DNA of 64,000 bases from CAVPUA01 sp963828015 (GTDB taxonomy: Bacteria; Actinomycetota; Actinomycetes; Mycobacteriales; Jatrophihabitantaceae): positions 558,001-622,000 of the forward strand of contig CAWHCD010000006.1 of NCBI GenBank assembly GCA_963828015.1, given 5' to 3'. This document shows, in pieces, positions 43,328 through 52,775 of the stretch. The notes under the pieces were generated by a model. It saw nothing but the letters and a program-made list of their open reading frames with translations. It had not been told where the DNA came from and made no database searches. Within the stretch, counting starts at the first letter, position 1. Every line of letters starts with the position of its first letter. Position numbers and translations under genes: made by a program.

Positions 43328-44316
43328 GCGAACGCCGCTGGCCGCCGGGGTCGGCGACCGGTATCGGTTCGCTGCCCGGTACCGATGCCGAGGCGGCGCT
43401 CGAGCTGGTGCTCGACAATCTGCCGCTGCTGCCGCATCTACCCGAACTGCCGGCCCGCGGGCCGGGAGCCGACATGATCGGACGCAGCGCGGCCCTGCTG
43501 ACCGAACTTCCGGTGGAGATCCAGCCGTCGGCCTGGCGACTGACCGCGCACCCAGGTCGAGACCTGCGGCGTGCGCGTGACTTCCTGGCTCGTGACCTGG
43601 ACCTGCTGCAGGAACGGGCGGCCGATTTCGAGGGGACGTTCAAGGTTCAGGTCACCGGGCCGTGGACGCTCGCGGCCTGGCTGGAACTGCCGTCGGGCAA
43701 CCGGATCGTCTCGGATCACGGCGCCGCCCGAGAGCTGGCCCAGTCCCTCGCCGACGGCATCGAGGTCCACCTGGCCGACCTGGCCCGGCGGCTGCCGAAG
43801 GCCCGCATCGTGGTGCAGGTCGATGAGCCGTCCTTGCCGGACGTGATCGCGGCCCGGATCAAGACGGCCTCGGGGTTCGGCACGTTTCGTGGCATCGACC
43901 ACCTGGTGGCCGAGCAGACCCTGCGCGATGTCCTCGGTGTGATCCCCGCCGGGGCCCGGGTCGTGCATTGCTGCGCGGCCGACGTGCCGATCGAGCTGCT
44001 GCGCAATGCCGGCGCCGATGCCGTCTCGATCGACGCTGCGCTGATCAGTGACCTCGACGTGCTGGGTGAGGCGGTGGAGGCCGGCGTCTCGCTGTGGCTC
44101 GGCGTGCTGCCCTCACTCGACTCGCCGATCTCGCTGGCCGCCGCGCGCGAGCCGATCGAACGTATCTGGCGCACACTCGGTTTCCCGGACGCGCAGCTGG
44201 CCTCGAGCGTCGTGCCCACGCCGGCCTGCGGCCTGGGTGGGGCCAGCCCGGCGTACGCGCGTCGGGTGCTCGCGGTGCTGCGCGATGTGGGCGCCGCGCT
44301 GCTGGACGCCGGTTAG
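43324..44316 (+). CDS. Methionine synthase (MetE C-terminal-like) protein
   Basis: This 330-residue protein has the fold of the C-terminal catalytic domain of cobalamin-independent methionine synthase/UroD-like proteins. It shows GSATGIGSLPGTD near the N-terminus, FKVQVTGPWTLAAWLEL near residue 100 and VVQVDEPSLPD near residue 160. Zinc-ligand candidates are His and Cys in RVVHCCAADVP near residue 216 and Cys in PTPACGLGGASPAYARR near residue 299. The N-terminal half of MetE is lacking, so the methyl donor may differ from 5-methyltetrahydrofolate. It is co-translated with mnmA. This gene in this place is typical of actinobacteria. Confidence 0.85.
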   Translation: MSERRWPPGSATGIGSLPGTDAEAALELVLDNLPLLPHLPELPARGPGADMIGRSAALLTELPVEIQPSAWRLTAHPGRDLRRARDFLARDLDLLQERAADFEGTFKVQVTGPWTLAAWLELPSGNRIVSDHGAARELAQSLADGIEVHLADLARRLPKARIVVQVDEPSLPDVIAARIKTASGFGTFRGIDHLVAEQTLRDVLGVIPAGARVVHCCAADVPIELLRNAGADAVSIDAALISDLDVLGEAVEAGVSLWLGVLPSLDSPISLAAAREPIERIWRTLGFPDAQLASSVVPTPACGLGGASPAYARRVLAVLRDVGAALLDAG

Positions 44317-45125
44317 CGCAGGCTGACCAACGCGCTCACGTCATCGGCGGGCAGATGGCCGTCGATCACGGCCGAGACCTCTGATTCGAGCAGGTCCACC
44401 GCCCCACCGTAGATCGACAAGAACGCGGTGTCGGCGGCATCACGACCGCTGGCTATGCGCATCAGGCTCGAGCGCGGGGCGAGCAGGGTCGCATCCACGG
44501 CCCGCCACTGACCATCGACGACGACCTCGGCGATCGCGTGGAAGTCCATCGGATCCAGCCCGGGGGCATACACGGCGCTGAGCCGGGCCGGCACGTCCAA
44601 CCCGCGCAACAGGGCGATCACCAGGTGGGCGTAGTCGCGACACACGCCCTGGCGGGCCAGCATGGTGTCGACGGCGCCGTCGGTCGGCCCGCTGCTGCCC
44701 GGTACGTAACTGAGCTGGGACCCGACCCAGGACGACACGGCCGCGAGTAGCTCGGCCGAGCCGCTGATGCCCGCGAACTCCGCGTGGGCCATGGCGGCCA
44801 GCTGATCGGACTGCGCGTAACGGCTGGGGCGCAGATAGGTGATGCGGTCGGCGGCGCTCACTTCGCTCACCGCGCTGGTCCCGGTGATCGTCGCTTCGTA
44901 CTCGACAGTCACCCGGCCCGGTTGCGGGTCGAACAGGTGCACGCGTCCCTCGCCGGCGATCTCGACCTCGGTCAGCGTCAACGCCTGGCCGTCGTTTCGC
45001 ACGATCAGCGATTCCGCGAGCCGGGCCGGCCGGGGGTCGGCCACGGCGATCTGCAACATGGCGCGGACCGGCTCGTGGACGTCGAGCACCAGGTGGGCGG
45101 AGACGCGTCGAACCGGAGTAGTCAT
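44313..45125 (-). CDS. Transglutaminase-like cysteine-protease-fold protein
   Basis: This 270-residue protein has an N-terminal beta-rich domain (VRRVSAHLVLDVHEPVRAML to TVEYEATITG) and a transglutaminase-like core. The catalytic Cys is in LARQGVCRDYAHLVIALLRG near residue 161, His in PMDFHAIAEVVVDG near residue 198 and Asp in WRAVDATLLAPR near residue 213. Many bacterial members are peptidases or envelope enzymes; no signal peptide is seen. ATG 45125 is six bases after a GATACT box, suggesting a leaderless transcript. It is divergent from ligA. Confidence 0.86.
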   Translation of the reverse strand: MTTPVRRVSAHLVLDVHEPVRAMLQIAVADPRPARLAESLIVRNDGQALTLTEVEIAGEGRVHLFDPQPGRVTVEYEATITGTSAVSEVSAADRITYLRPSRYAQSDQLAAMAHAEFAGISGSAELLAAVSSWVGSQLSYVPGSSGPTDGAVDTMLARQGVCRDYAHLVIALLRGLDVPARLSAVYAPGLDPMDFHAIAEVVVDGQWRAVDATLLAPRSSLMRIASGRDAADTAFLSIYGGAVDLLESEVSAVIDGHLPADDVSALVSLR

Positions 45126-45175
45126 CCGCTCAGTATCACCGCAGAATGTCATCGCTAATCGGTAACGTCTCAGAC

Positions 45176-47250
45176 GTGACCGATGCGACTGTCCCCGCCC
45201 GCGAAGAGCACGCCCGACTCGCGCAGGACATCGACGAGAACGCCTACCGCTACTACGTGCTCGACGACCCGACCGCCAGCGACGCCGACTACGACGCGAT
45301 GATGCGCCGCCTGCAGGAACTCGAGGACGAGTTTCCCGAGCTGCGGACGCCGTCCTCGCCGACGCAGCGGGTCGGCGGCACCTACTCCGACCCTGTTCAC
45401 CGCGGTCGATCATCTCGATCGGATGCTCAGCCTCGACAACGCCTTCTCCGCCGATGAGTTCGGCCGCCTGGGCGCTAGCGGGTCGAGCGCGACGCGGGAA
45501 CGGTGCCCGCCTACTTGTGCGAGCTGAAGGTCGACGGGCTGGCGATCAACCTGCGCTACGAGCGCGGGCGGCTGCACCGTCGCGGCCACGCGGGGCGACG
45601 GGCGCACCGGCGAGGACGTGACGCCCAACGTGCGGACCCTCTCGGTCGTGCCGCACCGGCTCAAGGGGGCGGACCTGCCCGATCTCCTCGAGGTCCGGGG
45701 CGAGATCTTCTTTCCGGTGGCCGGATTCGAGGCGCTCAACGCCGCCCTGGTCGATGCCGGCAAGGCCCCGTTCGCCAACCCGCGCAACGCCGCTGCCGGT
45801 TCGTTGCGCCAGAAGGACCCGCGGGTGACGGCGAGCCGCCCGCTGAGCATGGTGGTGCACGGCGTCGGGCGGGTCGAGGGCGCGGCCCCGGTGCCGACCC
45901 AGTCGGGTTGGTACGAGCGCCTGGCCGACTGGGGCCTGCCGACCTCGGCGCGGGCCGAGGTCAAGGCCGACCTGGCCGGGGTGCAGGCATTCATCGACTA
46001 TTACGGCGAACACCGCCACGACGTCGAGCACGAGATCGACGGCGTCGTCGTCAAGGTCGACGATCTGGGCCTGCAGGGCCGGCTGGGATCGACGAGCCGG
46101 GCGCCCACGCTGGGCGATCGCCTACAAGTACCCGCCCGAAGAGGTGAACACCCGCTTGCTCGATATCCGGGTCAACGTCGGGCGCACCGGGCGGGTCACC
46201 CCGTTCGGGGTGATGGATCCGGTTCGGGTCGCGGGGTCGACGGTCGAGATGGCCACCCTGCACAACGCGTCGGAGGTCGAGCGCAAGGGCGTGCTGATCG
46301 GCGACATCGTGGTGCTGCGCAAGGCCGGCGACGTGATCCCCGAGATCGTCGGTCCGGTGGTCGCGCTCCGCACGGGCGCCGAGCGGGCGTTCGAGATGCC
46401 TTCGACCTGCCCCGAATGCGGGACGCCGCTGCGCCCTGAACGTGAGGGCGACGCCGACATCCGCTGCCCCAATGCCCGCTCCTGCCCGGCCCAACTGCGC
46501 GAGCGCATCTTTCACATGGCCGGTCGGGGTGCGTTCGACATCGAGGCTTTGGGCTATGAGGCGGCGATTGCTTTGCTCGCCGCCGGAGTGGTGCGCGACG
46601 AGGGCGACGTCTTCGCCCTTGATGCGGACCGGCTGCGTCAGGTCGAGTTGTTTCGCCTGACCCGCGACAGCAAGATCGGTGGCCGGCAACGCCACGCCGG
46701 AGACCTGAACGCGACCGGGCAGAAGCTGCTCGACAACCTCGACCTGGCCAAGCAGCGCCCCCTGTGGCGCGTGCTGGTCGGCCTCTCGATCCGGCACGTC
46801 GGCCCGACCGCGGCCCAGGCGCTGGCCCACGAGTTCGGTTCCATCGACCGCATCGCCGCCGCATCTTCGGAGGAACTGGCGGGGGCGGACGGTGTCGGTC
46901 CGACCATCGCCGAGGCGATCGTCGAATGGTTCGGCGTCGATTGGCACCGTGGCATCGTCGAATCCTGGCGGGCCAGTGGCGTGCGCCTGGAGGAGGAACG
47001 TGTCGACCTCGGGCCCCGGCCCCTCGAAGGCGTCACCGTCGTGATCACTGGCACCTTGGCCGGCCTCAGTCGCGATGCCGCGACTGAGGCCATCACCTCC
47101 CGCGGGGGCAAGGTCTCGGGCTCGGTGTCGAAGAAGACGTCCTATCTGATCGCCGGGGACTCACCGGGCACCAAGTACGACAAGGCCGTCTCGCTGAACG
47201 TGCCCGTGCTCGACGAAGCGGGCCTGCTCCAGTTGCTCGAGCAGGCCTAG
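45176..47250 (+). CDS. ligA: NAD-dependent DNA ligase LigA, four frameshifts in this sequence
   Basis: LigA seals nicks using NAD as AMP donor. When four indels are corrected (one base at 45391-45393, two extra or one missing at 45477-45478, one base at 45584, one at 46107) the product is 689 residues, the usual length. Visible are the N-terminal Ia domain (YRYYVLDDPTASDADYD), the adenylated Lys in YLCELKVDGLAINL, the four zinc Cys (CPECGTPL, CPNARSCPAQLRE), the helix-hairpin-helix region and a BRCT domain (GVTVVITGTLAGLSRDAATE). GTG 45176 lies seven bases after a TAACGT box, so the mRNA may be leaderless. A bacterium cannot live without LigA, so the breaks are almost surely sequencing errors. 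Confidence 0.93.
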
Positions 47251-48689
47251 GAGCGTTTCGGGCTGATCGCCAGCACCGTCACGGCCGAGACCAGCGCGAT
47301 GGCGGCCGAGACCGTCCACGCGTGCTGGTAGACCGCCAGGTCGGCCGCTCCGGCTTGGACGCCGAGGATCGCGACCAGGGTGCTGATGCCGATCACGGCG
47401 CCGATCTGCAGCGACATCGACACGACCGCGCTGCCGGTCGACGCTTCTTCGGCCCGCAACTCGGCGGTGGCCGAGCTGACCGTTGTCGGCACGGCCAGGC
47501 CGAAGCCGAGACCGACCAGTAACCAGCAGGGCAGGAAATCGCCCAGGTAGTCGGGCGTATTCGTCATGAGCACCGGGAAGAGCCCGGCCCCGATGGCGCC
47601 GATGACCACCCCGACCGAGGCAATTCGGCCCGGCCGCAGGTGATACTTCGTCTGCAGCGTCTCGGCCACACCGGCGAACACCGCGAAGATCACCGGTCCC
47701 GGCGCGGACGCCAACCCGGTGCGAATGGCCGAGTAGTGCCAATGGCCCTGCAGCCACAGGATGGTCGAGAGAAGCAGGATCGAGAACGCCCCGAAGGCGA
47801 GCAGCCCGCTGACGTTGGCCGCGCTGAAGATCCGGTCCCGGAACAGCGAGAGCTGAATGACCGGCGCCGGGTGCCAGGAGGAGCGCCAGAGGAACAGGCC
47901 GAGCGCGACCACCGAGATGGACAGCGAGGCGATCACCTGCGCGCTGGACCAGCCCCAGTCCGGTCCCTTGACCAGACCGAGCGCGAAGGAGCCGACGGCG
48001 ACGATGAGCACGAGCCCGCCGAACACGTCCGGGAACTGCTCGCTCTGCTCGTGCCGGGAGTTGGGGACGAGGCGAATCGCCAGGACGATGGCCAGCACGA
48101 CGACCGGGATGTTGACCAGGAACAGCCAGCGCCACGACGCGAGCACGAGTAGCCCACCGATCACCGGGCCGAGCGCGGCGGAGAGCGCGCCGGAGGTGAA
48201 CCAGATCTTGACGTACTTGTTGACCCGATCCGCCGGCGCGCTGGTCAGCACCAGACCGAGACTGGCCGGCGTGAGCACGGCCGCACCTACGGCCTGCAGG
48301 GCCCGGAAGGCCACGAGCACCCAGATGTCGCCGGACAGGCCGGCCCCGAGGCTGGCCAGGCCGAAGATGCTCAGGCCGACGATGAAGCCGGCCTTGCGGC
48401 CGAAGCGATCGGCGAGGCGCCCGGCCGGTACGAGAAGCGCGGCGTAGACGATGGCGTAGCCGTTGAGCACCCAGCTCAGGTTCGACAGCGACCCGGCCCC
48501 AACCCCCAGGCCGATGGCCGGCAGGCCGACGTTGCTGATCCACACATCGAGTTGGGCCAGGAAGCTGGCGATCGAGAGCACGGCCAGAATCAGCGCCGGA
48601 TGAACCGTCCGCCTCGAGCGAGTAGATCCAGCCGGTGTGGTGGTCGGCGCTATCGGCTCGGCCTCGATTACTTCGTCGTTCACAGTCAT
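47247..48689 (-). CDS. DHA2-type MFS efflux transporter (EmrB/QacA family)
   Basis: This 480-residue protein has about 14 hydrophobic helices, the number of the DHA2 family. Motif D1 reads SFLAQLDVWISNVGLPAI near residue 43, motif A reads PAGRLADRFGRKAGFIVG near residue 84, and motif C-like SGALSAALGPVIGGLLV lies near residue 165. It likely exports drugs or lipophilic cations by proton antiport. Its promoter lies in the 100-base divergent gap before the TetR gene, where two tandem operators are visible. It ends with a 4-base overlap with ligA. Confidence 0.92.
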   Translation of the reverse strand: MTVNDEVIEAEPIAPTTTPAGSTRSRRTVHPALILAVLSIASFLAQLDVWISNVGLPAIGLGVGAGSLSNLSWVLNGYAIVYAALLVPAGRLADRFGRKAGFIVGLSIFGLASLGAGLSGDIWVLVAFRALQAVGAAVLTPASLGLVLTSAPADRVNKYVKIWFTSGALSAALGPVIGGLLVLASWRWLFLVNIPVVVLAIVLAIRLVPNSRHEQSEQFPDVFGGLVLIVAVGSFALGLVKGPDWGWSSAQVIASLSISVVALGLFLWRSSWHPAPVIQLSLFRDRIFSAANVSGLLAFGAFSILLLSTILWLQGHWHYSAIRTGLASAPGPVIFAVFAGVAETLQTKYHLRPGRIASVGVVIGAIGAGLFPVLMTNTPDYLGDFLPCWLLVGLGFGLAVPTTVSSATAELRAEEASTGSAVVSMSLQIGAVIGISTLVAILGVQAGAADLAVYQHAWTVSAAIALVSAVTVLAISPKRS

Positions 48690-48715
48690 GAGTGCTCACA
48701 GGGTCTCGGGCGAAG

Positions 48716-48773
48716 GGTTCTGGACTGACTAGTAAAGAACCGTAGGGAGTTCTGGACTGATCTGTCAAGAACC
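48716..48773. promoter_or_regulatory. Two tandem 26-base TetR operators
   Basis: Two near-identical 26-base units lie at 48716-48741 and 48748-48773, starting 32 bases apart (three helical turns, same face). Each has outer arms GGTTCT or AGTTCT and AGAACC separated by 14 bases, and both contain TTCTGGACTGA. The units lie in the gap between the efflux gene and the TetR gene, with the second ending 16-25 bases before the TetR start. A TetR dimer on each unit would control both genes. Confidence 0.75.
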
Positions 48774-48789
48774 CGGGCCGAGGAGTATC

Positions 48790-49419
48790 GTGCGCCACAT
48801 GGCCCGCCCGCCCAGCTTCGACAAGCACACCGTGCTCGAGGCGGTCGAGCGCCAGTTCCGCAAGACCGGCTACGCCGGGACGAGCCTGGATGACATCACC
48901 GCGGCGACCGGATTGGGCCGGGGCAGCCTCTACGCCGCCTTCGGCGACAAGCACAGCCTGTTCGTCGCGGCGCTCAATGACTACTGCGATCGCAGCGAGG
49001 CGCAGCTGCGCGACTGCCTGGCCGGTCCTGACGACGAGGCACTGACGCGCATCTGCGCGTTCCTGCGCAGTGCCGTGGTGCGAGTGTTCGAGGACGAGGA
49101 CCAGCTCGGCTGCATGGCTGGTCGCTTCGCCGTCGAACTCGGCGGGCAGGACCCTTCGGCCTGCGATAGGATCTCGGGCTCCTTCAACGCCATGCGCGAC
49201 GGGCTCACCGAGTGCATCGAGGCCGCGCAACGCCACGGCGACCTCGATTGCAGCGCGAACGCCGCCGACCTGGCCGGCTTGCTGATCACGATCGTGCGCG
49301 GCATGGACGTCGTCGCCCAGGCCGGAATGAGCGTGACCGAACTCGACGCCGTCGCCGACCGGGCCATCGCCTGTCTGCCGATCGTGAACCGTCGCACGCG
49401 GGCGAGCGCGATCAGCTAA
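48790..49419 (+). CDS. TetR-family transcriptional regulator
   Basis: This 209-residue regulator has an N-terminal helix-turn-helix from VLEAVERQFRKTGYAGTSLD to GLGRGSLYAAFGDKHSLF (about residues 15-60), the classic TetR pattern. The ligand-binding domain follows, with two Cys (QLGCMAGRF, SACDRIS) that might sense thiol stress, and a C-terminal dimer helix. GTG 48790 lies four bases after AGGAG; ATG 48799 is the other possibility. It is divergent from an efflux transporter and preceded by the two operators, so it most likely represses both. Confidence 0.92.
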   Translation: MRHMARPPSFDKHTVLEAVERQFRKTGYAGTSLDDITAATGLGRGSLYAAFGDKHSLFVAALNDYCDRSEAQLRDCLAGPDDEALTRICAFLRSAVVRVFEDEDQLGCMAGRFAVELGGQDPSACDRISGSFNAMRDGLTECIEAAQRHGDLDCSANAADLAGLLITIVRGMDVVAQAGMSVTELDAVADRAIACLPIVNRRTRASAIS

Positions 49420-49442
49420 CCGAGACCTTTGACGTCGGCTCC

Positions 49443-50192
49443 GTGCCGGAGCACAGTGAGGTCGTGTCCGACAGGGATGTCGACTTCGATTTCGGCGGCC
49501 CACCAGCTGATGCCGAGGGGCTCTCGGACGGCTCGGACCGCCTCGACCTGACTCCGTCGACGAGGCCGCCGAGCCGGCTGGCGATGAGCGGCTGGTCCCG
49601 GCGGACCTGGATCACTCTCGGCGTGATCGTGGCTCTGGTCGTCGTGGTCCTGAACGGGGTGCATCACGCCCGCACGTCGGGTCCGCGAACGGTCAGCCCT
49701 GGACCGGTGAGCACCAGCAGCCGTGCGCCCAGCGCGCAGGAGTTCGCGCTCGATCGGCTGGTGTACACCGCCCAGTCCAATCAGCCGCTGCGCGACAACC
49801 TGCGCGCCGCCGGGGGCCGGCCGAGCTGCCCGGCCTTCCCGGTCGACATCGAGCCGGTCCAACTGGTCGAGGACGCCCTTGACGCCGCCGTGCCGGGCTT
49901 CGCCTTCGTCGACTCGTCCATGACGATGAACGACGACGTCACCCTGTGCGGCGTCGAGCTGCGCGCCCGGGCGGCCAACGGGGCGACGGTCGTGGTCTCG
50001 GTCACCGCGCCGACCGGCGAACCCGCCCCGGACTTCGTTGGGCTCCGCAACACCGACCACAGCCAGGCAGAGGTCGTGCAGGGCTTCAATGCGGGCTGGC
50101 TGATCGTGGCCGGCTGGGTGGGGGAAAGCGGTGATCGCGCTCCGCTGGACGGCTTAATGGCGCTCGCCGCCTCGACCCGCTTGCGTTGGTAG
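49443..50192 (+). CDS. Membrane-anchored protein of unknown function
   Basis: This 249-residue protein has an acidic cytoplasmic N-terminus, one helix at about residues 60-77 (WITLGVIVALVVVVLNGV), a Ser/Pro linker and an extracytoplasmic domain of about 150 residues. That domain has two Cys (GRPSCPAFPVD, VTLCGVELRA) that could form a disulfide. No family is recognised. GTG 49443 is used; GTG 49464 is an alternative. It follows the TetR gene by 23 bases and precedes the convergent ACT protein gene. Confidence 0.65.
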   Translation: MPEHSEVVSDRDVDFDFGGPPADAEGLSDGSDRLDLTPSTRPPSRLAMSGWSRRTWITLGVIVALVVVVLNGVHHARTSGPRTVSPGPVSTSSRAPSAQEFALDRLVYTAQSNQPLRDNLRAAGGRPSCPAFPVDIEPVQLVEDALDAAVPGFAFVDSSMTMNDDVTLCGVELRARAANGATVVVSVTAPTGEPAPDFVGLRNTDHSQAEVVQGFNAGWLIVAGWVGESGDRAPLDGLMALAASTRLRW

Positions 50193-50222
50193 CGCCGGAC
50201 GCTCACTGCGGCCGGGCGCGGT

Positions 50223-50885
50223 TCATTCCAGGGTGGCGGCGCTGGCCCGCACACTGGCTGCGATGCCGGCCAGATGATTGAGCCTGATCAACTCGGCCGG
50301 TAGCCAGCGCAATGCCGGCCGGCCCAGCAACAGGGCCCAGTCGCCCAGGGGCGCGACCGCGAGCTCGGTCCCGACCGCGGCCCAGTCCCGCGGGGCCCAC
50401 TCCTGGGTCGTGTCCAGGGTGCGCGCCGGGGTCGCCGGCCACCACGGTGCCGCGAGTGAGGTCAGCTCCGGCGCGGCCGAGCTGCCGCCGATGACCTCGG
50501 CGTGACCATCGACCGGGGCGGCGAGCACGACGGCCCACCCCGCGCGGAAGATCCGGGCCACACCATCGGCCAGCACGGCGCCGGTCGGGTCGGGTTTGGT
50601 GGCCAGCGCGTCCAGCAACTCCAGTTCCCGATGCGGATCGATCTGCCCGGCGTACGGACGGATCGACTCGACCTGCACGCCACTGATGCTGGCCGCGGCC
50701 GTGATGAGGGTGTCGGCCAGCTTGTCGGCCGGTAGCTCGACGACGAAGTCGTCGACGGCGAAGTCGGCCGTGCGTTCGATGATGTCGACGGACATGATGT
50801 CCGCGCCGACCTGACCCAGCGCGGTGGCCACGGCCCCGAGCGTCCCGGGCCGGTCCGGCAACACCAGCCGCAGGAGGTAGGACAC
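50223..50885 (-). CDS. ACT-domain protein
   Basis: This 220-residue protein has an N-terminal ACT domain (SYLLRLVLPDRPGTLGAVAT to VDDFVVELPADKLADTLITA) followed by a second half, about residues 100-220, that has only short conserved-looking patches (APVDGHAEVIGG, WLPAELIRLNHLAG). ACT domains bind amino acids. The place and size match Rv3013, a conserved actinobacterial protein between ligA and gatC of unknown function. GTG 50885 gives the usual length; GTG 50900 is possible. It is divergent from gatC. Confidence 0.82.
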   Translation of the reverse strand: MSYLLRLVLPDRPGTLGAVATALGQVGADIMSVDIIERTADFAVDDFVVELPADKLADTLITAAASISGVQVESIRPYAGQIDPHRELELLDALATKPDPTGAVLADGVARIFRAGWAVVLAAPVDGHAEVIGGSSAAPELTSLAAPWWPATPARTLDTTQEWAPRDWAAVGTELAVAPLGDWALLLGRPALRWLPAELIRLNHLAGIAASVRASAATLE

Positions 50886-50961
50886 CCACAAATGGTGCAC
50901 CTGTGGTGTGTCCGACAGGTAACGCGGGGCGACGGTAATGACGTCCGTAGACTCATCGGTT

Positions 50962-51291
50962 GTGCCTGACTCGACCGTAACTCCCGCTGCTGGGGCCCGC
51001 ATCAGCCGCGAGGACGTCGCCCACCTGGCCCAGCTCGCCCGGTTGGCGGTGACCGAGGACGAACTCGACGTTTTCGCCGGCCAGCTCGACGTCATCCTGG
51101 GCGCCGTGGCCCGGGTCAGCGAGGTGGCCGCCGCCGACATCCCGCCCACGACCCACGCGGTGCCGTTGACGAACGTCTTCCGCCCCGATGTCGTCACGCC
51201 GTGCCTGGACCGGGCGACGGTGCTGGCCGAGGCGCCGTCGGTCGAGGACGACAAGTTCCGGGTCCCGCGCATCCTGACCGACGAGGTGTGA
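50962..51291 (+). CDS. gatC: Aspartyl/glutamyl-tRNA amidotransferase subunit C
   Basis: This 109-residue subunit (or 117 if ATG 50938 is used) clamps GatA to GatB in the tRNA-dependent amidotransferase that forms Gln-tRNA and Asn-tRNA. ISREDVAHLAQLARLAVTED is the family N-terminal helix, and LGAVARVSEVAAADIPPTTH and DKFRVPRIL complete it. TAGACT at 50947-50952, nine bases before GTG 50962, suggests a leaderless mRNA starting there, which would exclude the upstream ATG. The stop is overlapped by the first possible gatA start (GTGA). Confidence 0.94.
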   Translation: MPDSTVTPAAGARISREDVAHLAQLARLAVTEDELDVFAGQLDVILGAVARVSEVAAADIPPTTHAVPLTNVFRPDVVTPCLDRATVLAEAPSVEDDKFRVPRILTDEV

Positions 51292-51296
51292 GCGCG

Positions 51297-52775
51297 ATGA
51301 TCAAGCACAGTGCGGCCGAACTGGCCGCCCGGATCGCGGCCGGAGACGTATCGGCCCTCGAGGTCACCCAAGCCCACCTGGACCGTATCGCCGCCGTGGA
51401 TTCCTCCGTACGGGCCTTCCTGCACGTCGACACCGACGGGGCGCTGGCCGCGGCGAAGGCGGTCGATGCCAAGCGGGCCGCCGGTGAGGCGCTCTCGCCC
51501 CTGGCCGGGGTGCCGCTGGCGATGAAGGACGTCGTGGTCACCGAGGGGCTCCCCACCACCGCCGGGTCGAAGATCCTCGAAGGCTGGCGCCCGCCCTACG
51601 ACGCGACCATCACCACGCGCATCAAGCAGGCCGGCATCGTCATGCTGGGCAAGACCAACATGGACGAGTTCGCGATGGGGTCATCCACCGAGAACTCGGC
51701 CTATCACCCGACGCACAACCCCTGGGACCTCAGCCGTATCCCGGGGGGATCCTCGGGCGGATCGAGTGCGGCCGTGGCCGCCTTCGAGGCGCCACTCGCG
51801 GTCGGCACCGACACTGGCGGCTCGATCCGCCAACCGGCCGCGGTCACCGGCATCGTCGGGCACAAGCCGACCTACGGGTCGGTGTCGCGCTACGGGCTCA
51901 TCGCCTTCTCCTCCTCTCTGGACCAAGCCGGCCCGTTCGGGCGGACCGTGCTCGACACCGCGCTGCTGCACGAGGTGATGGCCGGACACGACCCGGCCGA
52001 CTCGACCTCGATCCCGCGGCCGAGCGCCGCGGTTGTGGCCGCGGCCCGGGAGGGTGCCCGGGGTGACCTGTCCGGTACCCGCATCGGCGTTGTCCGCGAG
52101 CTCGGCGGCGAGGGCTACCAGAGCGGCGTGCTGAGTTCCTACGAGCAGGCCATCGCCACGCTGCGGGAGTTGGGCGCGGAGGTCGTCGAGGTCAGCTGCC
52201 CGAACTTCCAGTACGCCCTGGCCGCCTACTACCTGATCGCGCCCAGTGAATGCTCCTCGAACCTGGCCCGCTTCGACGCCGTCCGTTACGGGCTGCGCGT
52301 CGGCGACGATGGCCGGCGATCGCTCGAGGAGGTGATGTCGCTGACCCGCGAGACGGGCTTCGGGCCCGAGGTGAAGCGCCGGATCATGATCGGCACCTAC
52401 GCGCTGTCCTCGGGCTACTACGAGGCCTACTACGGGCAGGCCCAGAAGGTGCGGACGCTGATCTCGCGTGACTTCACCACTGCCTTCGAGCGGGCCGACG
52501 TCCTGGTCTCCCCGACCTCGCCCTTCGTGGCCTTCGGAATCGGCGAGCGCGTCGACGACCCGATGGCCATGTACATCAATGACCTGTGCACCCTGCCCGC
52601 GTCCCTGGCCGGCACCCCGGCCATCTCGGTGCCGTGCGGACTGTCAGAGGGACTGCCGGTCGGACTGCAGATCATGGCCCCGGCGCTGGCCGACGAGCGC
52701 TGCTACCGCGTTGCGGCGGCGTTCGAGTCGGCGGTCGAGCCCGTCCTCGCCTCAATCCCGGAGCTGTTGGTATGA
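51297..52775 (+). CDS. gatA: Aspartyl/glutamyl-tRNA amidotransferase subunit A
   Basis: This 492-residue amidase-signature subunit releases ammonia from glutamine. The Ser-cisSer-Lys triad is seen as Lys in PLAMKDVVVTEG near residue 76, Ser in GGSSGGSSAAVA near residue 151 and the nucleophile in TDTGGSIRQPAAVTG near residue 176. A conserved GFGPEVKRRIMIGTYALSSG follows. It is nearly colinear with the M. tuberculosis GatA as I recall it. GTG 51288, giving a GTGA overlap with gatC, is an alternative start. gatB follows by ATGA overlap. Confidence 0.96.
   Translation: MIKHSAAELAARIAAGDVSALEVTQAHLDRIAAVDSSVRAFLHVDTDGALAAAKAVDAKRAAGEALSPLAGVPLAMKDVVVTEGLPTTAGSKILEGWRPPYDATITTRIKQAGIVMLGKTNMDEFAMGSSTENSAYHPTHNPWDLSRIPGGSSGGSSAAVAAFEAPLAVGTDTGGSIRQPAAVTGIVGHKPTYGSVSRYGLIAFSSSLDQAGPFGRTVLDTALLHEVMAGHDPADSTSIPRPSAAVVAAAREGARGDLSGTRIGVVRELGGEGYQSGVLSSYEQAIATLRELGAEVVEVSCPNFQYALAAYYLIAPSECSSNLARFDAVRYGLRVGDDGRRSLEEVMSLTRETGFGPEVKRRIMIGTYALSSGYYEAYYGQAQKVRTLISRDFTTAFERADVLVSPTSPFVAFGIGERVDDPMAMYINDLCTLPASLAGTPAISVPCGLSEGLPVGLQIMAPALADERCYRVAAAFESAVEPVLASIPELLV

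Noticed and set aside
45176..47250. Calling ligA a pseudogene
   Set aside because: All catalytic and structural motifs remain and the corrected length is exact. Loss of this needed enzyme without a replacement is implausible.
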